Part shown: in pieces, positions 44,720 to 54,613 of the stretch
Layout of the letters: each line of letters starts with the position of its first letter
Position numbering within the stretch: the first letter of the stretch is position 1
Assembly: GCA_022559845.1 (NCBI GenBank)
Contig: CM040124.1
Location: 72,625,491 to 72,689,490 of the forward strand
Reading direction: 5' to 3'
Length of the DNA: 64,000 bases
Source of the DNA: Amorphophallus konjac
Taxonomy: Eukaryota; Streptophyta; Magnoliopsida; Alismatales; Araceae
Translations under genes and position numbers: made by a program
The notes under the pieces: model-generated
The model's database searches: none
What the model saw: the letters and a program-made list of their open reading frames with translations, nothing else
What the model was told of the DNA's origin: nothing

Positions 44720-47014
44720 TGATGCGGGACAACTGACTCGCTAGCTAACCTAGGACGCTAAAGAACGCGACCAGCACGCGCACGAGACAAGGCAAGCCGG
44801 TATGACCGACTAACGTGAAATCCCTCCGGGCGGAGGCGTCTCTCAACAGAACTCCGAACCACGGCCGTCCCACGGAGGGAGGCGCGACGGGGTCACAACG
44901 GGCGAGAAGCCGCTGGACGACACGGGAATCTAGTCCGAGCTCGGTGCTCGACTAGGGCCAAGGGAAAAGGCCGCTCTCTCTCTCTCAACCAGCAGTAACA
45001 AATGAAACTAGCTAGGCCCTACACTCACTCACGCGGCACAATCAATCATATACGTGATAAGCAAGTACTACGGGCGGGAGCGAGACACGTACCTCCACGC
45101 CTAAGCGTGGGGAAGGAACCCCGGCCGAGTCCAACCACCCCGATACACACGTGAGAGAACTAATACAAACATCAAAAGGGCCCACTCCTCGCAGGGAGGT
45201 AATAGGCTACAACCACAGCTACACACGGGGCGGCCGGCGCACGGGCTGACGGGCAGCAGCCGAGGTCGGGGATGAAGCCGGATGCCGACCCTCGCAATGC
45301 CGATCGCTCCTGTAGTAGCCTTTGAGGAGGAGGCCCACGTCGCCGTGGGCACTGCTGGGATGCCGAGCCGGATGGAGGGGCCACGCTGCTGCTACGGCCT
45401 CGGGGGAGGATGTCGGTCCGACGAGAGGTTGCTGGCTGGTCCCTGTGACAGCGGGCAGAGATGGCGCTGGTACACGGCCGTCCGGACAGCGTTTGTGGCG
45501 GCGTCTTCTCTGGTGGAAGGCTGACAGGGACGGCTATCCAGGGGCAGTGGTGGCCGATGGGGTCCTGTGGAGGGATTGGGTGCGAAGGGGGTGACAACAG
45601 GGGTGCACAGACAGCACTTCAGGGCAGTCTGATCTGTGACCGTGGGTGGGGTGGTGATGGCGCAAGGATACAGAAGGATTTCTGGCCCGAGATGATTACT
45701 GGAGGTGTGGTGGGATGTGAGGAGTCGACCTACCAAGTTGCAGATCGATCCGAGGACGGGAAGTGGTACCCCCTTTGGAGGCCCTCTGCTGACAGTCCCG
45801 CTCGGGTACTGTAGCGCAGGATGGCGCACTAAAAGTGTGCTTGAAGACAAAAGTTTACCCCGATGGAGTTTGAAGGCGAGGCCAGAGGGGTTGGATTCGT
45901 GACTGGGAGGGGAACAAATGTTATGAAGGGACTGGCGGTGTTTGGTGGTAGGAGAGGCATGCAAACGGGAACCCAAATCGTCTCGGGTCACAGGCGAGAC
46001 TGTCAGGGAGCAGCCTGCGCGACGAAAGTGTCTACAAAGACAACTTCCTCTGCGATTCGAGTTTTGGGACAAGGCCGGTGGGGTTGGAAAGATGACTGGA
46101 AGGGGTACGAAAGTCGTGAAGAAACTCGGATGAGACGCTGCCGGGAAGCGGACGCACCGGACCGATCTCTGGACACCAAATCTGCTGTCAGCACAGGGAC
46201 GCCCGGGGAAGAGGAAGACGATCCTGCGTGCACCGTCGCTCCACCGAACTCGTCGCCGTGGACGATGGTTGAAGGCTGCTGGCGTTGGAATCCCTTGGGG
46301 GAGGTCTCCTACCCCTGGGCGTCGCACCCAAGGACTGGAGAGGAGGTGAGGGCGTCGCACCCTCAAGGAGGAGGAAGAAGAAGGGGTCGCCCCTTTTCAC
46401 AATGTGGCACTCCACAATGAACACTCAAGCATCAATTTCTTCATTATTTTTTGAAAAGAAAATACAAGGTCTTTTATATGGGATGGGGAAATGCTAGGTC
46501 TAAACCCTAGCCAAGGGGAAAGGAGATGGGGGGGGGCGGCCACAACCGGGGAAGGCATTCAAATCTCCTAGATTCTAGGAGTGAAAGGTGGGGGGGGGGC
46601 GGCCAAAAGAGGGAGAGGGCAAGGGGGGAAGGGCGGCTGCCATTCCCTCCAAGAGGGGAGGGAATGGTCCGCCCCCCAACCCTAACCCTAGGTGGGGCGC
46701 GCCTCCCAAGGTGGGCCCAGGGGATGGGAAAAGTGGACAGCCCTCGTGGGCCAGAGAAGTGAACCAAGAAGTGGCCCAATAACCCCCCCTAGCCTCTAGC
46801 AAGCCTACAAAACACAAATAAAGCCTACTTGGCCTAAAAAAGGTCCATGACTGAAAGAAAATTGTCCACACACGGACTAAACCAAGGCCCAACATGGCCC
46901 AAAGCATAAAATAAGTGACGATAGCTCCGCTAATCTGTCAACTGGTCGCCGAGCCAAAGGGATGCCGGCGAGATCCGTGTACTCCGTCGTAAAGGGTGAC
47001 GCGTGTCCTCACCA
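44720..47014 (-). mobile_element. 3' LTR of element C
   Basis: Plus-strand ends TGATGCGGG and CCTCACCA. It includes the last 28 codons of gag-pol (46930-47014). Minus-strand TATA (TATAAAAG) near 46480. The minus-strand 324-codon and plus-strand 185-codon frames in it recur in the other LTR only because the LTRs are identical. Confidence 0.97.
46471..46480 (-). promoter_or_regulatory. TATA box of the C 3' LTR
   Basis: Minus strand CATATAAAAG. The other LTR has TATAGAAG at this place. Confidence 0.6.
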
Positions 47015-50000
47015 ATTCTCCCCGGGTGGGAAGAACTCGACCCCGTCGAGTAAGGGTCACGGTCGCTCAGGTAGCGTTCCAGCAAGTCCGGGTCAATCCG
47101 CTCCAGCTCTCCCCGCGTGATCCAGGTGTCGTCTGTCTCAGGGCGCCCTCTCCAACGCACTAGGAAGCGCTGGTAGGCCCCGCTCCTGGTGGTGGTCACC
47201 TGCTCATCCAGTATACAATCGATGTGCTCGCGTCTCTGTAATGGGGCTGGAGGAGGTGGACTCTCAGAAGGTGTATCGCTCACAACAGGAAGGGGAGGCC
47301 CAAGAAGCTCACTGGGAATCACTGCTGGATCCCGATAGGCCACCAGATCAGAGACGTTGAACGTCGAACTGATCCCATAATCATCTGGCAGCTCAATCTC
47401 ATACGCGTTAGACCCAATCCGCCTCAGAACTCGGAAGGGTCCGGCACCGCGGTCCTGGAGTTTCTTTACGGCCCCCGAAGGGAACCGTTCAGGTCTGACC
47501 CTGATCATGACATACTCTCCCTCGCGGAACTCACGCGTGCGTCGATGCACATCAGCTAACTCCTTATATCGTGCGTTGCTGGCCTCAATGTGACGACGTA
47601 CATGCTCATGCAACTGCCTAACATGCTCAGCAAAGGACTCAGCTGACTCTGAGACACGGGCCTGGACAGGGGATGGGACCAAGTCTATCGGTTTTCTAGG
47701 CCTACGACCAGTGACTATCTCAAAAGGACTCAAACCAGTAGACCTATTGACCGAATCATTGTAAGCAAACTCCGCTAGAGGGAGAACTAAATCCCAATCC
47801 CGGTCACGCTCACGCACTAGACACCTCAAAAGATCCCCCAAACTCCTATTCACAACCTCTGTTTGACCATCGGTCTGGGGGTGGTAAGCAGTAGAAAACT
47901 TCAGCTGTGTGCCCATCATGTGCCATAGGGTCTTCCAGAAATAACTAGTAAAGCGAACATCCCTATCTGACACAATAGTACGCGGCAACCCAAACCTAGA
48001 GACACAATGGGTGAAGAATAGACGGGCAACCCTAGAGGCATCTGATGTTTTAGAACATGGGATAAACAAGGCCATCTTAGAGAATCTGTCCACCACCACG
48101 AAAATGGAGTCGTGTCGGCGGAGGGTACGGGGCAAGCCTAAGACAAAGTCCATGCTAATGTCCTGCCATGGACTATCTGGCACTGGGAGGGGAGTGTAAA
48201 GGCCGGTATTCTGTTTCCTCTGTTTGGCCAAGGCACAAATGCGGCACTGGGCCACAATCCTAGCAACATCCCGCTTCAGGCTAGGCCAAAAGAAGCGGTA
48301 CTCAACGGCCTCAATGGTCTTATTCCGGCCAAAGTGGCCGGCTAGACCCCCAGCATGCAACTCCCAAGTAAGAAAATCACGGACCGAGGTCCGTGGGACA
48401 CAAAGCCTGCTCCCATAGAAAAGGTAGCCATCCTGCAACGTATAGTCGGGGTACTCATGGGACGGACCTGACTGGAGGGTGGTGAACATCGGACCGAAAT
48501 CCGGGCAATCGGCATACAGCTCCCTCATCCTATCCATCCCAACCACCTCCACACTCATGGTGGTCAATAGGTGAGTACGGCGGCTCAAGGCATCAGCAAC
48601 CCGGTTCTCCACACCGGCCTTGTGCTTCAGCACAAATGTGTACTCCTGGAGGAACTCGACCCATCGGCTATGGCGAGAGTTGAGCTTCTTTTGGGCATGG
48701 AGATATCGGAGTGCCTCATGATCAGAATACAACACAAACTCCTGATGTAACAAATAGTGTCTCCAATGCCTCAAAGCTTGCACAACTGCGTAGAATTCCT
48801 TATCGTATGTAGAGTAACGCAGTTTCGCATCGCTCAGCTTCTCGCTAAAGAATGCAACGGGATGGGTCTCCTGACTAAGAACTCCTCCTATGCCTACCCC
48901 TGAGGCATCACAAGAGACCTCAAACACCTTCGTGAAGTCTGGAAGACGAAGGACGGGTGCCTGGGTCATGCGCTCTTTGAGGAGCGCGAAAGCGGCTGAA
49001 GCAGCCTTGGTCCACTCAAAGGCCCCTTTCCTAATGCAGTCCGTGATAGGGGCGGTGATGGAGCTAAAGCCTCGGATAAAACGGCGATAGAAGGTCGCCA
49101 GTCCGTGAAAGCTACGGACATCATGTAGGGTACGAGGCTCGGGCCACTCAACAATTGCCCTGACCTTCTCAGGGTCGGCAGACACTCCCTCACTAGAAAC
49201 AATGAACCCTAGGAAGGTGACCTGAGAGGTCATGAACGCGCATTTCTTAGGGTTGGCAAATAAGCTCTCTCTCCTCAGAATCAAACAGACCTGCCGAAGG
49301 TGGTCTAAATGGATCTCCCGGGTACGGCTGTAAATGAGGATGTCATCGAAGTAAACTACCACGAAGATTCCTATCAAGGGTCGCAAGACCTGAGTCATCA
49401 GCCTCATGAAGGTGCTGGGAGCATTGGTCAGCCCAAAGGGCATGACCAGCCACTCATAAAGACCATCCTTGGTCTTGAAGGCCGTCTTCCATTCATCTCC
49501 AGGTCTGATCCTTACCTGGTGATAGCCACTTTTTAGATCAATCTTGGAGAACACAGTGGCTCCCGCCATCATATCCATCATATCATCCAGACGGGGAATG
49601 GGAAACCTATATTTCACCGTGATCTTGTTGATAGCACGGCTGTCTATGCACATCCTCCAAGTACCGTCTTTCTTGGGGGCAAGTAGGGCGGGGACGGCAC
49701 AAGGACTCATACTCTCTCGGAGAGATCCCCTAGACATCAACTCATTCACCTGGCGCTGGAGCTCAGCGTGGTCAGTGGGGCTCATCCTATAGTGTGGCAG
49801 GTTGGGCAATGAGGACCCCGGGATCAAATCTATAGCATGCTGGATGTCTCTCATGGGAGGAAGACCTTCGGGAAGGTCATCGGGGAAAACATCGGAGAAC
49901 TCCTGAATAATAGCAGCCACGTCGGGTGGGGACTCCCCCTCTGCCTCTCTAGGCCTCTCGCGGACTACTACAGCAAAGATGGGATCTCCTCTCGCAAAGT

Positions 50001-52197
50001 CGCGCTCCATCTCCCGGGAGCTGACTAACATCAACCTCCTAGCCGGAGGACCAGTGGTAGCAATGGGTGGGGCTGGGTCCTGGGCTGGGGAAGGGGCACT
50101 GGGCCCCTGGACATCAGTGCTCGGAGTGCTAGGACCGGTGGGTCCCCGAACGGGAGGACGTGTGGGCTGGGAAGGGTGAAGGGTGATCCTCTGGCCGCTG
50201 TGATCAAAAGTGCATGTGTTCAAACGACCATGGAGGGTGGCATCCCTATCAAACAACCAAGGTCTCCCTAGAATGATACTACCTACCTCCATAGGCAAGA
50301 CGTCACACCAGATCTCATCCTGGTAGGCGTGGAACTGTAAGGGCACTAGGCAACGCTGTCTGACCGGAATGGAGGTAGTGTCTACCCAAGACACACGGTA
50401 AGGGGAGGGGTGGTCCACGGGGGTCAATCCTAGGCGTTTCACTGTGCCCGTGGAGATGGCATTGATGCAACTCCCACTGTCTATAATCACCTTGCAGACT
50501 TTCCCTCCTAGTCTGCAGAAAGTATGAAAGATGGTGGTGCGACGCCAGTCATCACTCACCAAAGGCTGGGCCAAAATACACCTAACAACTCCCAGCTGAA
50601 CATCATCCTGGTGCTGCGTACCCTGGGTGTCGACCTGCTCGCTTTCTAACAACTCATCGAAAAACTCCTCCGCGAGCTCAAGGTCGGCCTCATAGCTAAC
50701 AGGTTCAACCTCAGGTACGGCCTCCCCTGTGGATGTCTCTCCTAGAGCCACGGTCTGCTGTCGGGTAGGGCACTGAACAGCGTAATGACCGGCTCCTCCA
50801 CAACGATAGCAATCACCACGAGGCCTAGGGCCTTGCGGTGCTCCACCAGTAATCGGCCCTTTCCCCTTGTCATCACGACGAGCCGGGGGTGGTGGAAACT
50901 GGGACCTAGTAGGAATGGCAGGCTGCTGAGGGCGAGGAACCTCGGTGGCAGGGGCCTGGGGTCGAGGGAGGAAGTCCCTCGGGGCGGGAGGTCGAGGCCT
51001 AGGGGCAAGGTCCTGGCGAGGGGTCTCCCTAGCAATATCCTGAGGTCGGGTCAAGGGTCCCCTAGAAAACTGCCCCGTAGTGGCGCGAGGATCCGCTCCT
51101 CGAGAATAGGTGGGTGTGGGGCGCTGGGCGGGAGCAAAATCTAACTCGAACTGCTCCATCTCGCGGGCCACTTGGTAGGCCTCCTCTAATGTCTGCACAT
51201 GACGGCGGAGTAACTCCATATGAAGGTGCCGTTTCAAACCCCGACGGAATCGAGCTACCGTCATGATAGTCTCTTCCCTGACCCCACATCTCAGCAGGCA
51301 CTCATCAAATTCGGCAATGTACTCCATGACAGGCCGATTCCCCTGGGTAAGACTCTGCCACCGATCAATGAGCCGGTGGCGGTGGGATCGGGGGACATAC
51401 TTCTGCTCTAGTTTCGCCCTCATCTCCTCCCAGGTCTCAATCGGGGGCTCATGCCGTTGCCCAATCAAACTCTCAACTGTAGCCCAGTAAGTCTGGGCCC
51501 TGCCAACCAGCTTCATCTTGGCAAACCTGACTTTCCTATGCTCGGCCATGTCTACCCACTCGAAATAGCGGTCCATGCTAGTGGCCCAGTCACTAAACAG
51601 GTCAGGGTCCAAGGACCCATCAAAAGAGGGTGGATCTACTCGCACAGATCGGAGGATACGCTCCTCATCCTCATCCCGATGGTACCGTCGGCCCTGTCGT
51701 CCACGGCCATAACCCTCACTCTCATTGTCGGACCCAAAGTCCTCTACCTCACGTGCGTGGACCTGTCGACCACGGTTATGACCGTCGCCTCCCCTAGGCT
51801 GGTTGGGTCGAGGAGCAGGGTCACGTTGGCCATGGGCCTGCTCGGGAACATCTATGGGTGGGACTCTACCCTGGGGGCGATCAACTAGACCCTGAATGGT
51901 CCGGTTAGAGGCCTCAATCCGGTCCTCCATATCTCCCATTCGGTCCTCCATGACCTTCAACTGGCCCTCTATCCGGTCGGTCTGACCCCTAATCTCATGT
52001 CTCATGGACTCCATGATGGTCTGCATCATCTCCTGCATGGAGAGATCGCTGGGTACGGGGTTCCTAGGATCAGCCATAGGGGGCGGGCGGTGGTAGGAAG
52101 TACCACGCCGGGTGGGCATGCAAGACCCTAGGGAACAAGGGTGAAATAGACACGACCACAAAATGGGACACAGACTCAAATGCAAGATGAGACTCAA
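46930..52197 (-). CDS. Element C gag-pol polyprotein, intact, 1755 codons
   Basis: One uninterrupted frame encodes everything needed for Ty3-type transposition. Residues approximately: 55-105 coiled coil; 180-355 gag core; 463-476 zinc knuckle CYRCGGAGHYAVQC; 571-577 protease active site IIDSGSC; RT from about 780 with YFDD at 949-952 (nucleotides 49342-49353); RNase H to about 1210 (ADALSRR); integrase with HHCC near 1290-1340 and a DDE core ending in [10 protein letters not shown]-terminal chromodomain (RFLVRWRGRPETDDTW). Chromodomains can steer integration to modified histones. The likely start is the third ATG (MADPRNPVP, 52077), because the first 40 residues look like translated leader. 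The final 28 codons lie in the 3' LTR. Translation is probably as one polyprotein. Confidence 0.97.
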   Translation of the reverse strand: MSLILHLSLCPILWSCLFHPCSLGSCMPTRRGTSYHRPPPMADPRNPVPSDLSMQEMMQTIMESMRHEIRGQTDRIEGQLKVMEDRMGDMEDRIEASNRTIQGLVDRPQGRVPPIDVPEQAHGQRDPAPRPNQPRGGDGHNRGRQVHAREVEDFGSDNESEGYGRGRQGRRYHRDEDEERILRSVRVDPPSFDGSLDPDLFSDWATSMDRYFEWVDMAEHRKVRFAKMKLVGRAQTYWATVESLIGQRHEPPIETWEEMRAKLEQKYVPRSHRHRLIDRWQSLTQGNRPVMEYIAEFDECLLRCGVREETIMTVARFRRGLKRHLHMELLRRHVQTLEEAYQVAREMEQFELDFAPAQRPTPTYSRGADPRATTGQFSRGPLTRPQDIARETPRQDLAPRPRPPAPRDFLPRPQAPATEVPRPQQPAIPTRSQFPPPPARRDDKGKGPITGGAPQGPRPRGDCYRCGGAGHYAVQCPTRQQTVALGETSTGEAVPEVEPVSYEADLELAEEFFDELLESEQVDTQGTQHQDDVQLGVVRCILAQPLVSDDWRRTTIFHTFCRLGGKVCKVIIDSGSCINAISTGTVKRLGLTPVDHPSPYRVSWVDTTSIPVRQRCLVPLQFHAYQDEIWCDVLPMEVGSIILGRPWLFDRDATLHGRLNTCTFDHSGQRITLHPSQPTRPPVRGPTGPSTPSTDVQGPSAPSPAQDPAPPIATTGPPARRLMLVSSREMERDFARGDPIFAVVVRERPREAEGESPPDVAAIIQEFSDVFPDDLPEGLPPMRDIQHAIDLIPGSSLPNLPHYRMSPTDHAELQRQVNELMSRGSLRESMSPCAVPALLAPKKDGTWRMCIDSRAINKITVKYRFPIPRLDDMMDMMAGATVFSKIDLKSGYHQVRIRPGDEWKTAFKTKDGLYEWLVMPFGLTNAPSTFMRLMTQVLRPLIGIFVVVYFDDILIYSRTREIHLDHLRQVCLILRRESLFANPKKCAFMTSQVTFLGFIVSSEGVSADPEKVRAIVEWPEPRTLHDVRSFHGLATFYRRFIRGFSSITAPITDCIRKGAFEWTKAASAAFALLKERMTQAPVLRLPDFTKVFEVSCDASGVGIGGVLSQETHPVAFFSEKLSDAKLRYSTYDKEFYAVVQALRHWRHYLLHQEFVLYSDHEALRYLHAQKKLNSRHSRWVEFLQEYTFVLKHKAGVENRVADALSRRTHLLTTMSVEVVGMDRMRELYADCPDFGPMFTTLQSGPSHEYPDYTLQDGYLFYGSRLCVPRTSVRDFLTWELHAGGLAGHFGRNKTIEAVEYRFFWPSLKRDVARIVAQCRICALAKQRKQNTGLYTPLPVPDSPWQDISMDFVLGLPRTLRRHDSIFVVVDRFSKMALFIPCSKTSDASRVARLFFTHCVSRFGLPRTIVSDRDVRFTSYFWKTLWHMMGTQLKFSTAYHPQTDGQTEVVNRSLGDLLRCLVRERDRDWDLVLPLAEFAYNDSVNRSTGLSPFEIVTGRRPRKPIDLVPSPVQARVSESAESFAEHVRQLHEHVRRHIEASNARYKELADVHRRTREFREGEYVMIRVRPERFPSGAVKKLQDRGAGPFRVLRRIGSNAYEIELPDDYGISSTFNVSDLVAYRDPAVIPSELLGPPLPVVSDTPSESPPPPAPLQRREHIDCILDEQVTTTRSGAYQRFLVRWRGRPETDDTWITRGELERIDPDLLERYLSDRDPYSTGSSSSHPGRIGEDTRHPLRRSTRISPASLWLGDQLTD
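47015..47030 (-). other. Polypurine tract of element C
   Basis: Minus strand CCCACCCGGGGAGAAT directly before the 3' LTR. It is short, and it lies inside the coding region. Confidence 0.55.
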
Positions 52198-52293
52198 TTG
52201 GCCTAGGACTACTAAGGATGCAAAGAACCTAAGACAAATCTAATGACTCAAATGGCCTAAGACCCCAATTTGTAAGAACAAACTGGTTCCCTA

Positions 52294-52306
52294 TGCTCTG
52301 ATACCA
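52294..52306 (-). other. Primer binding site of element C, tRNA-iMet type
   Basis: Minus strand TGGTATCAGAGCA, five bases from the LTR. It matches the usual plant initiator-methionine primer site. Confidence 0.9.
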
Positions 52307-52311
52307 AAATT

Positions 52312-54608
52312 TGATGCGGGACAACTGACTCGCTAGCTAACCTAGGACGCTAAAGAACGCGACCAGCACGCGCACGAGACAAGGCAAGCCGGTATGACCG
52401 ACTAACGTGAAATCCCTCCGGGCGGAGGCGTCTCTCAACAGAACTCCGAACCACGGCCGTCCCACGGAGGGAGGCGCGACGGGGTCACAACGGGCGAGAA
52501 GCCGCTGGACGACACGGGAATCTAGTCCGAGCTCGGTGCTCGACTAGGGCCAAGGGAAAAGGCCGCTCTCTCTCTCTCAACCAGCAGTAACAAATGAAAC
52601 TAGCTAGGCCCTACACTCACTCACGCGGCACAATCAATCATATACGTGATAAGCAAGTACTACGGGCGGGAGCGAGACACGTACCTCCACGCCTAAGCGT
52701 GGGGAAGGAACCCCGGCCGAGTCCAACCACCCCGATACACACGTGAGAGAACTAATACAAACATCAAAAGGGCCCACTCCTCGCAGGGAGGTAATAGGCT
52801 ACAACCACAGCTACACACGGGGCGGCCGGCGCACGGGTTGACGGGCAGCAGCCGAGGTCGGGGATGAAGCCGGATGCCGACCCTCGCAATGCCGATCGCT
52901 CCTGTAGTAGCCTTTGAGGAGGAGGCCCACGTCGCCGTGGGCACTGCTGGGATGCCGAGCCGGATGGAGGGGCCACGCTGCTGCTACGGCCTCGGGGGAG
53001 GATGTCGGTCCGACGAGAGGTTGCTGGCTGGTCCCTGTGACAGCGGGCAGAGATGGCGCTGGTACACGGCCGTCCGGACAGCGTTTGTGGCGGCGTCTTC
53101 TCTGGTGGAAGGCTGACAGGGACGGCTATCCAGGGGCAGTGGTGGCCGATGGGGTCCTGTGGAGGGATTGGGTGCGAAGGGGGTGACAACAGGGGTGCAC
53201 AGACAGCACTTCAGGGCAGTCTGATCTGTGACCGTGGGTGGGGTGGTGATGGCGCAAGGATACAGAAGGAGTTCCGGCCCGAGATGATTACTGGAGGTGT
53301 GGTGGGATGTGAGGAGTCGACCTACCAAGTTGCAGATCGATCCGAGGACGGGAAGTGGTACCCCCTTTGGAGGCCCTCTGCTGACAGTCCCGCTCGGGTA
53401 CTGTAGCGCAGGATGGCGCACTAAAAGTGTGCTTGAAGACAAAAGTTTACCCCGATGGAGTTTGAAGGCGAGGCCAGAGGGGTTGGATTCGTGACTGGGA
53501 GGGGAACAAATGTTATGAAGGGACTGGCGGTGTTTGGTGGTAGGAGAGGCATGCAAACGGGAACCCAAATCGTCTCGGGTCACAGGCGAGACTGTCAGGG
53601 AGCAGCCTGCGCGACGAAAGTGTCTACAAAGACAACTTCCTCTGCGATTCGAGTTTTGGGACAAGGCCGGTGGGGTTGGAAAGATGACTGGAAGGGGTAC
53701 GAAAGTCGTGAAGAAACTCGGATGAGACGCTGCCGGGAAGCGGACGCACCGGACCGATCTCTGGACACCAAATCTGCTGTCAGCACAGGGACGCCCGGGG
53801 AAGAGGAAGACGATCCTGCGTGCACCGTCGCTCCACCGAACTCGTCGCCGTGGACGATGGTTGAAGGCTTCTGGCGTTGGAATCCCTTGGGGGAGGTCTC
53901 CTACCCCTGGGCGTCGCACCCAAGGACTGGAGAGGAGGTGAGGGCGTCGCACCCTCAAGGAGGAGGAAGAAGAAGGGGTCGCCCCTTTTCACAATGTGGC
54001 ACTCCACAATGAACACTCAAGCATCAATTTCTTCATTATTTTTTTGAAAAGAAAATACAAGGTCTTCTATATGGGATGGGGAAATGCTAGGTCTAAACCC
54101 TAGCCAAGGGGAAAGGAGATGGGGGGGGGCGGCCACAACCGGGGAAGGCATTCAAATCTCCTAGATTCTAGGAGTGAAAGGTGGGGGGGGGGGCGGCCAA
54201 AAGAGGGAGAGGGCAAGGGGGGAAGGGCGGCTGCCATTCCCTCCAAGAGGGGAGGGAATGGTCCGCCCCCCAACCCTAACCCTAGGTGGGGCGCGCCTCC
54301 CAAGGTGGGCCCAGGGGATGGGAAAAGTGGACAGCCCTCGTGGGCCAGAGAAGTGAACCAAGAAGTGGCCCAATAACCCCCCCTAGCCTCTAGCAAGCCT
54401 ACAAAACACAAATAAAGCCTACTTGGCCTAAAAAAGGTCCATGACTGAAAGAAAATTGTCCACACACGGACTAAACCAAGGCCCAACATGGCCCAAAGCA
54501 TAAAATAAGTGACGATAGCTCCGCTAATCTGTCAACTGGTCGCCGAGCCAAAGGGATGCCGGCGAGATCCGTGTACTCCGTCGTAAAGGGTGACGCGTGT
54601 CCTCACCA
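52312..54608 (-). mobile_element. 5' LTR of element C
   Basis: 2297 bp, paired with 44720-47014. Differences seen: T/C at 52836, two near 53272-53275, one near 53870, and C at 54067 in the TATA box, plus one extra T and one extra G in homopolymers. It carries a copy of the last 28 codons of pol, which here join on to the D RNase H frame. Confidence 0.97.
54062..54073 (-). promoter_or_regulatory. TATA box of the C 5' LTR, variant
   Basis: Minus strand CATATAGAAG, versus CATATAAAAG in the 3' LTR. This LTR drives the genomic transcript. Confidence 0.55.
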
Positions 54609-54613
54609 CTTTC
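54609..54613. repeat. Target site duplication CTTTC, right
   Basis: Matches 44715-44719. Removing C and one copy restores a continuous D pol frame (..LLRIKE then SERVLRK..). Confidence 0.9.

Larger units (their letters stand above)
44720..54608 (-). mobile_element. Element C: complete young chromovirus, 9889 bp
   Basis: Full-length minus-strand element with 5' LTR at 52312-54608, primer site, one long gag-pol ORF, a short purine tract and 3' LTR at 44720-47014, flanked by CTTTC duplications. By eye the LTRs differ by five substitutions and two single-base homopolymer indels in about 2295 bp. It sits in the D pol frame between RNase H and integrase. An intact ORF, near-identical LTRs and a perfect target duplication indicate a very recent insertion that may still be competent. 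Confidence 0.97.

Noticed and set aside
45392..46366. 324-codon minus-strand and 185-codon plus-strand frames, repeated at 52984-54012
   Set aside because: They recur only because both LTRs of C are identical. Composition is arginine/proline-rich GC noise.
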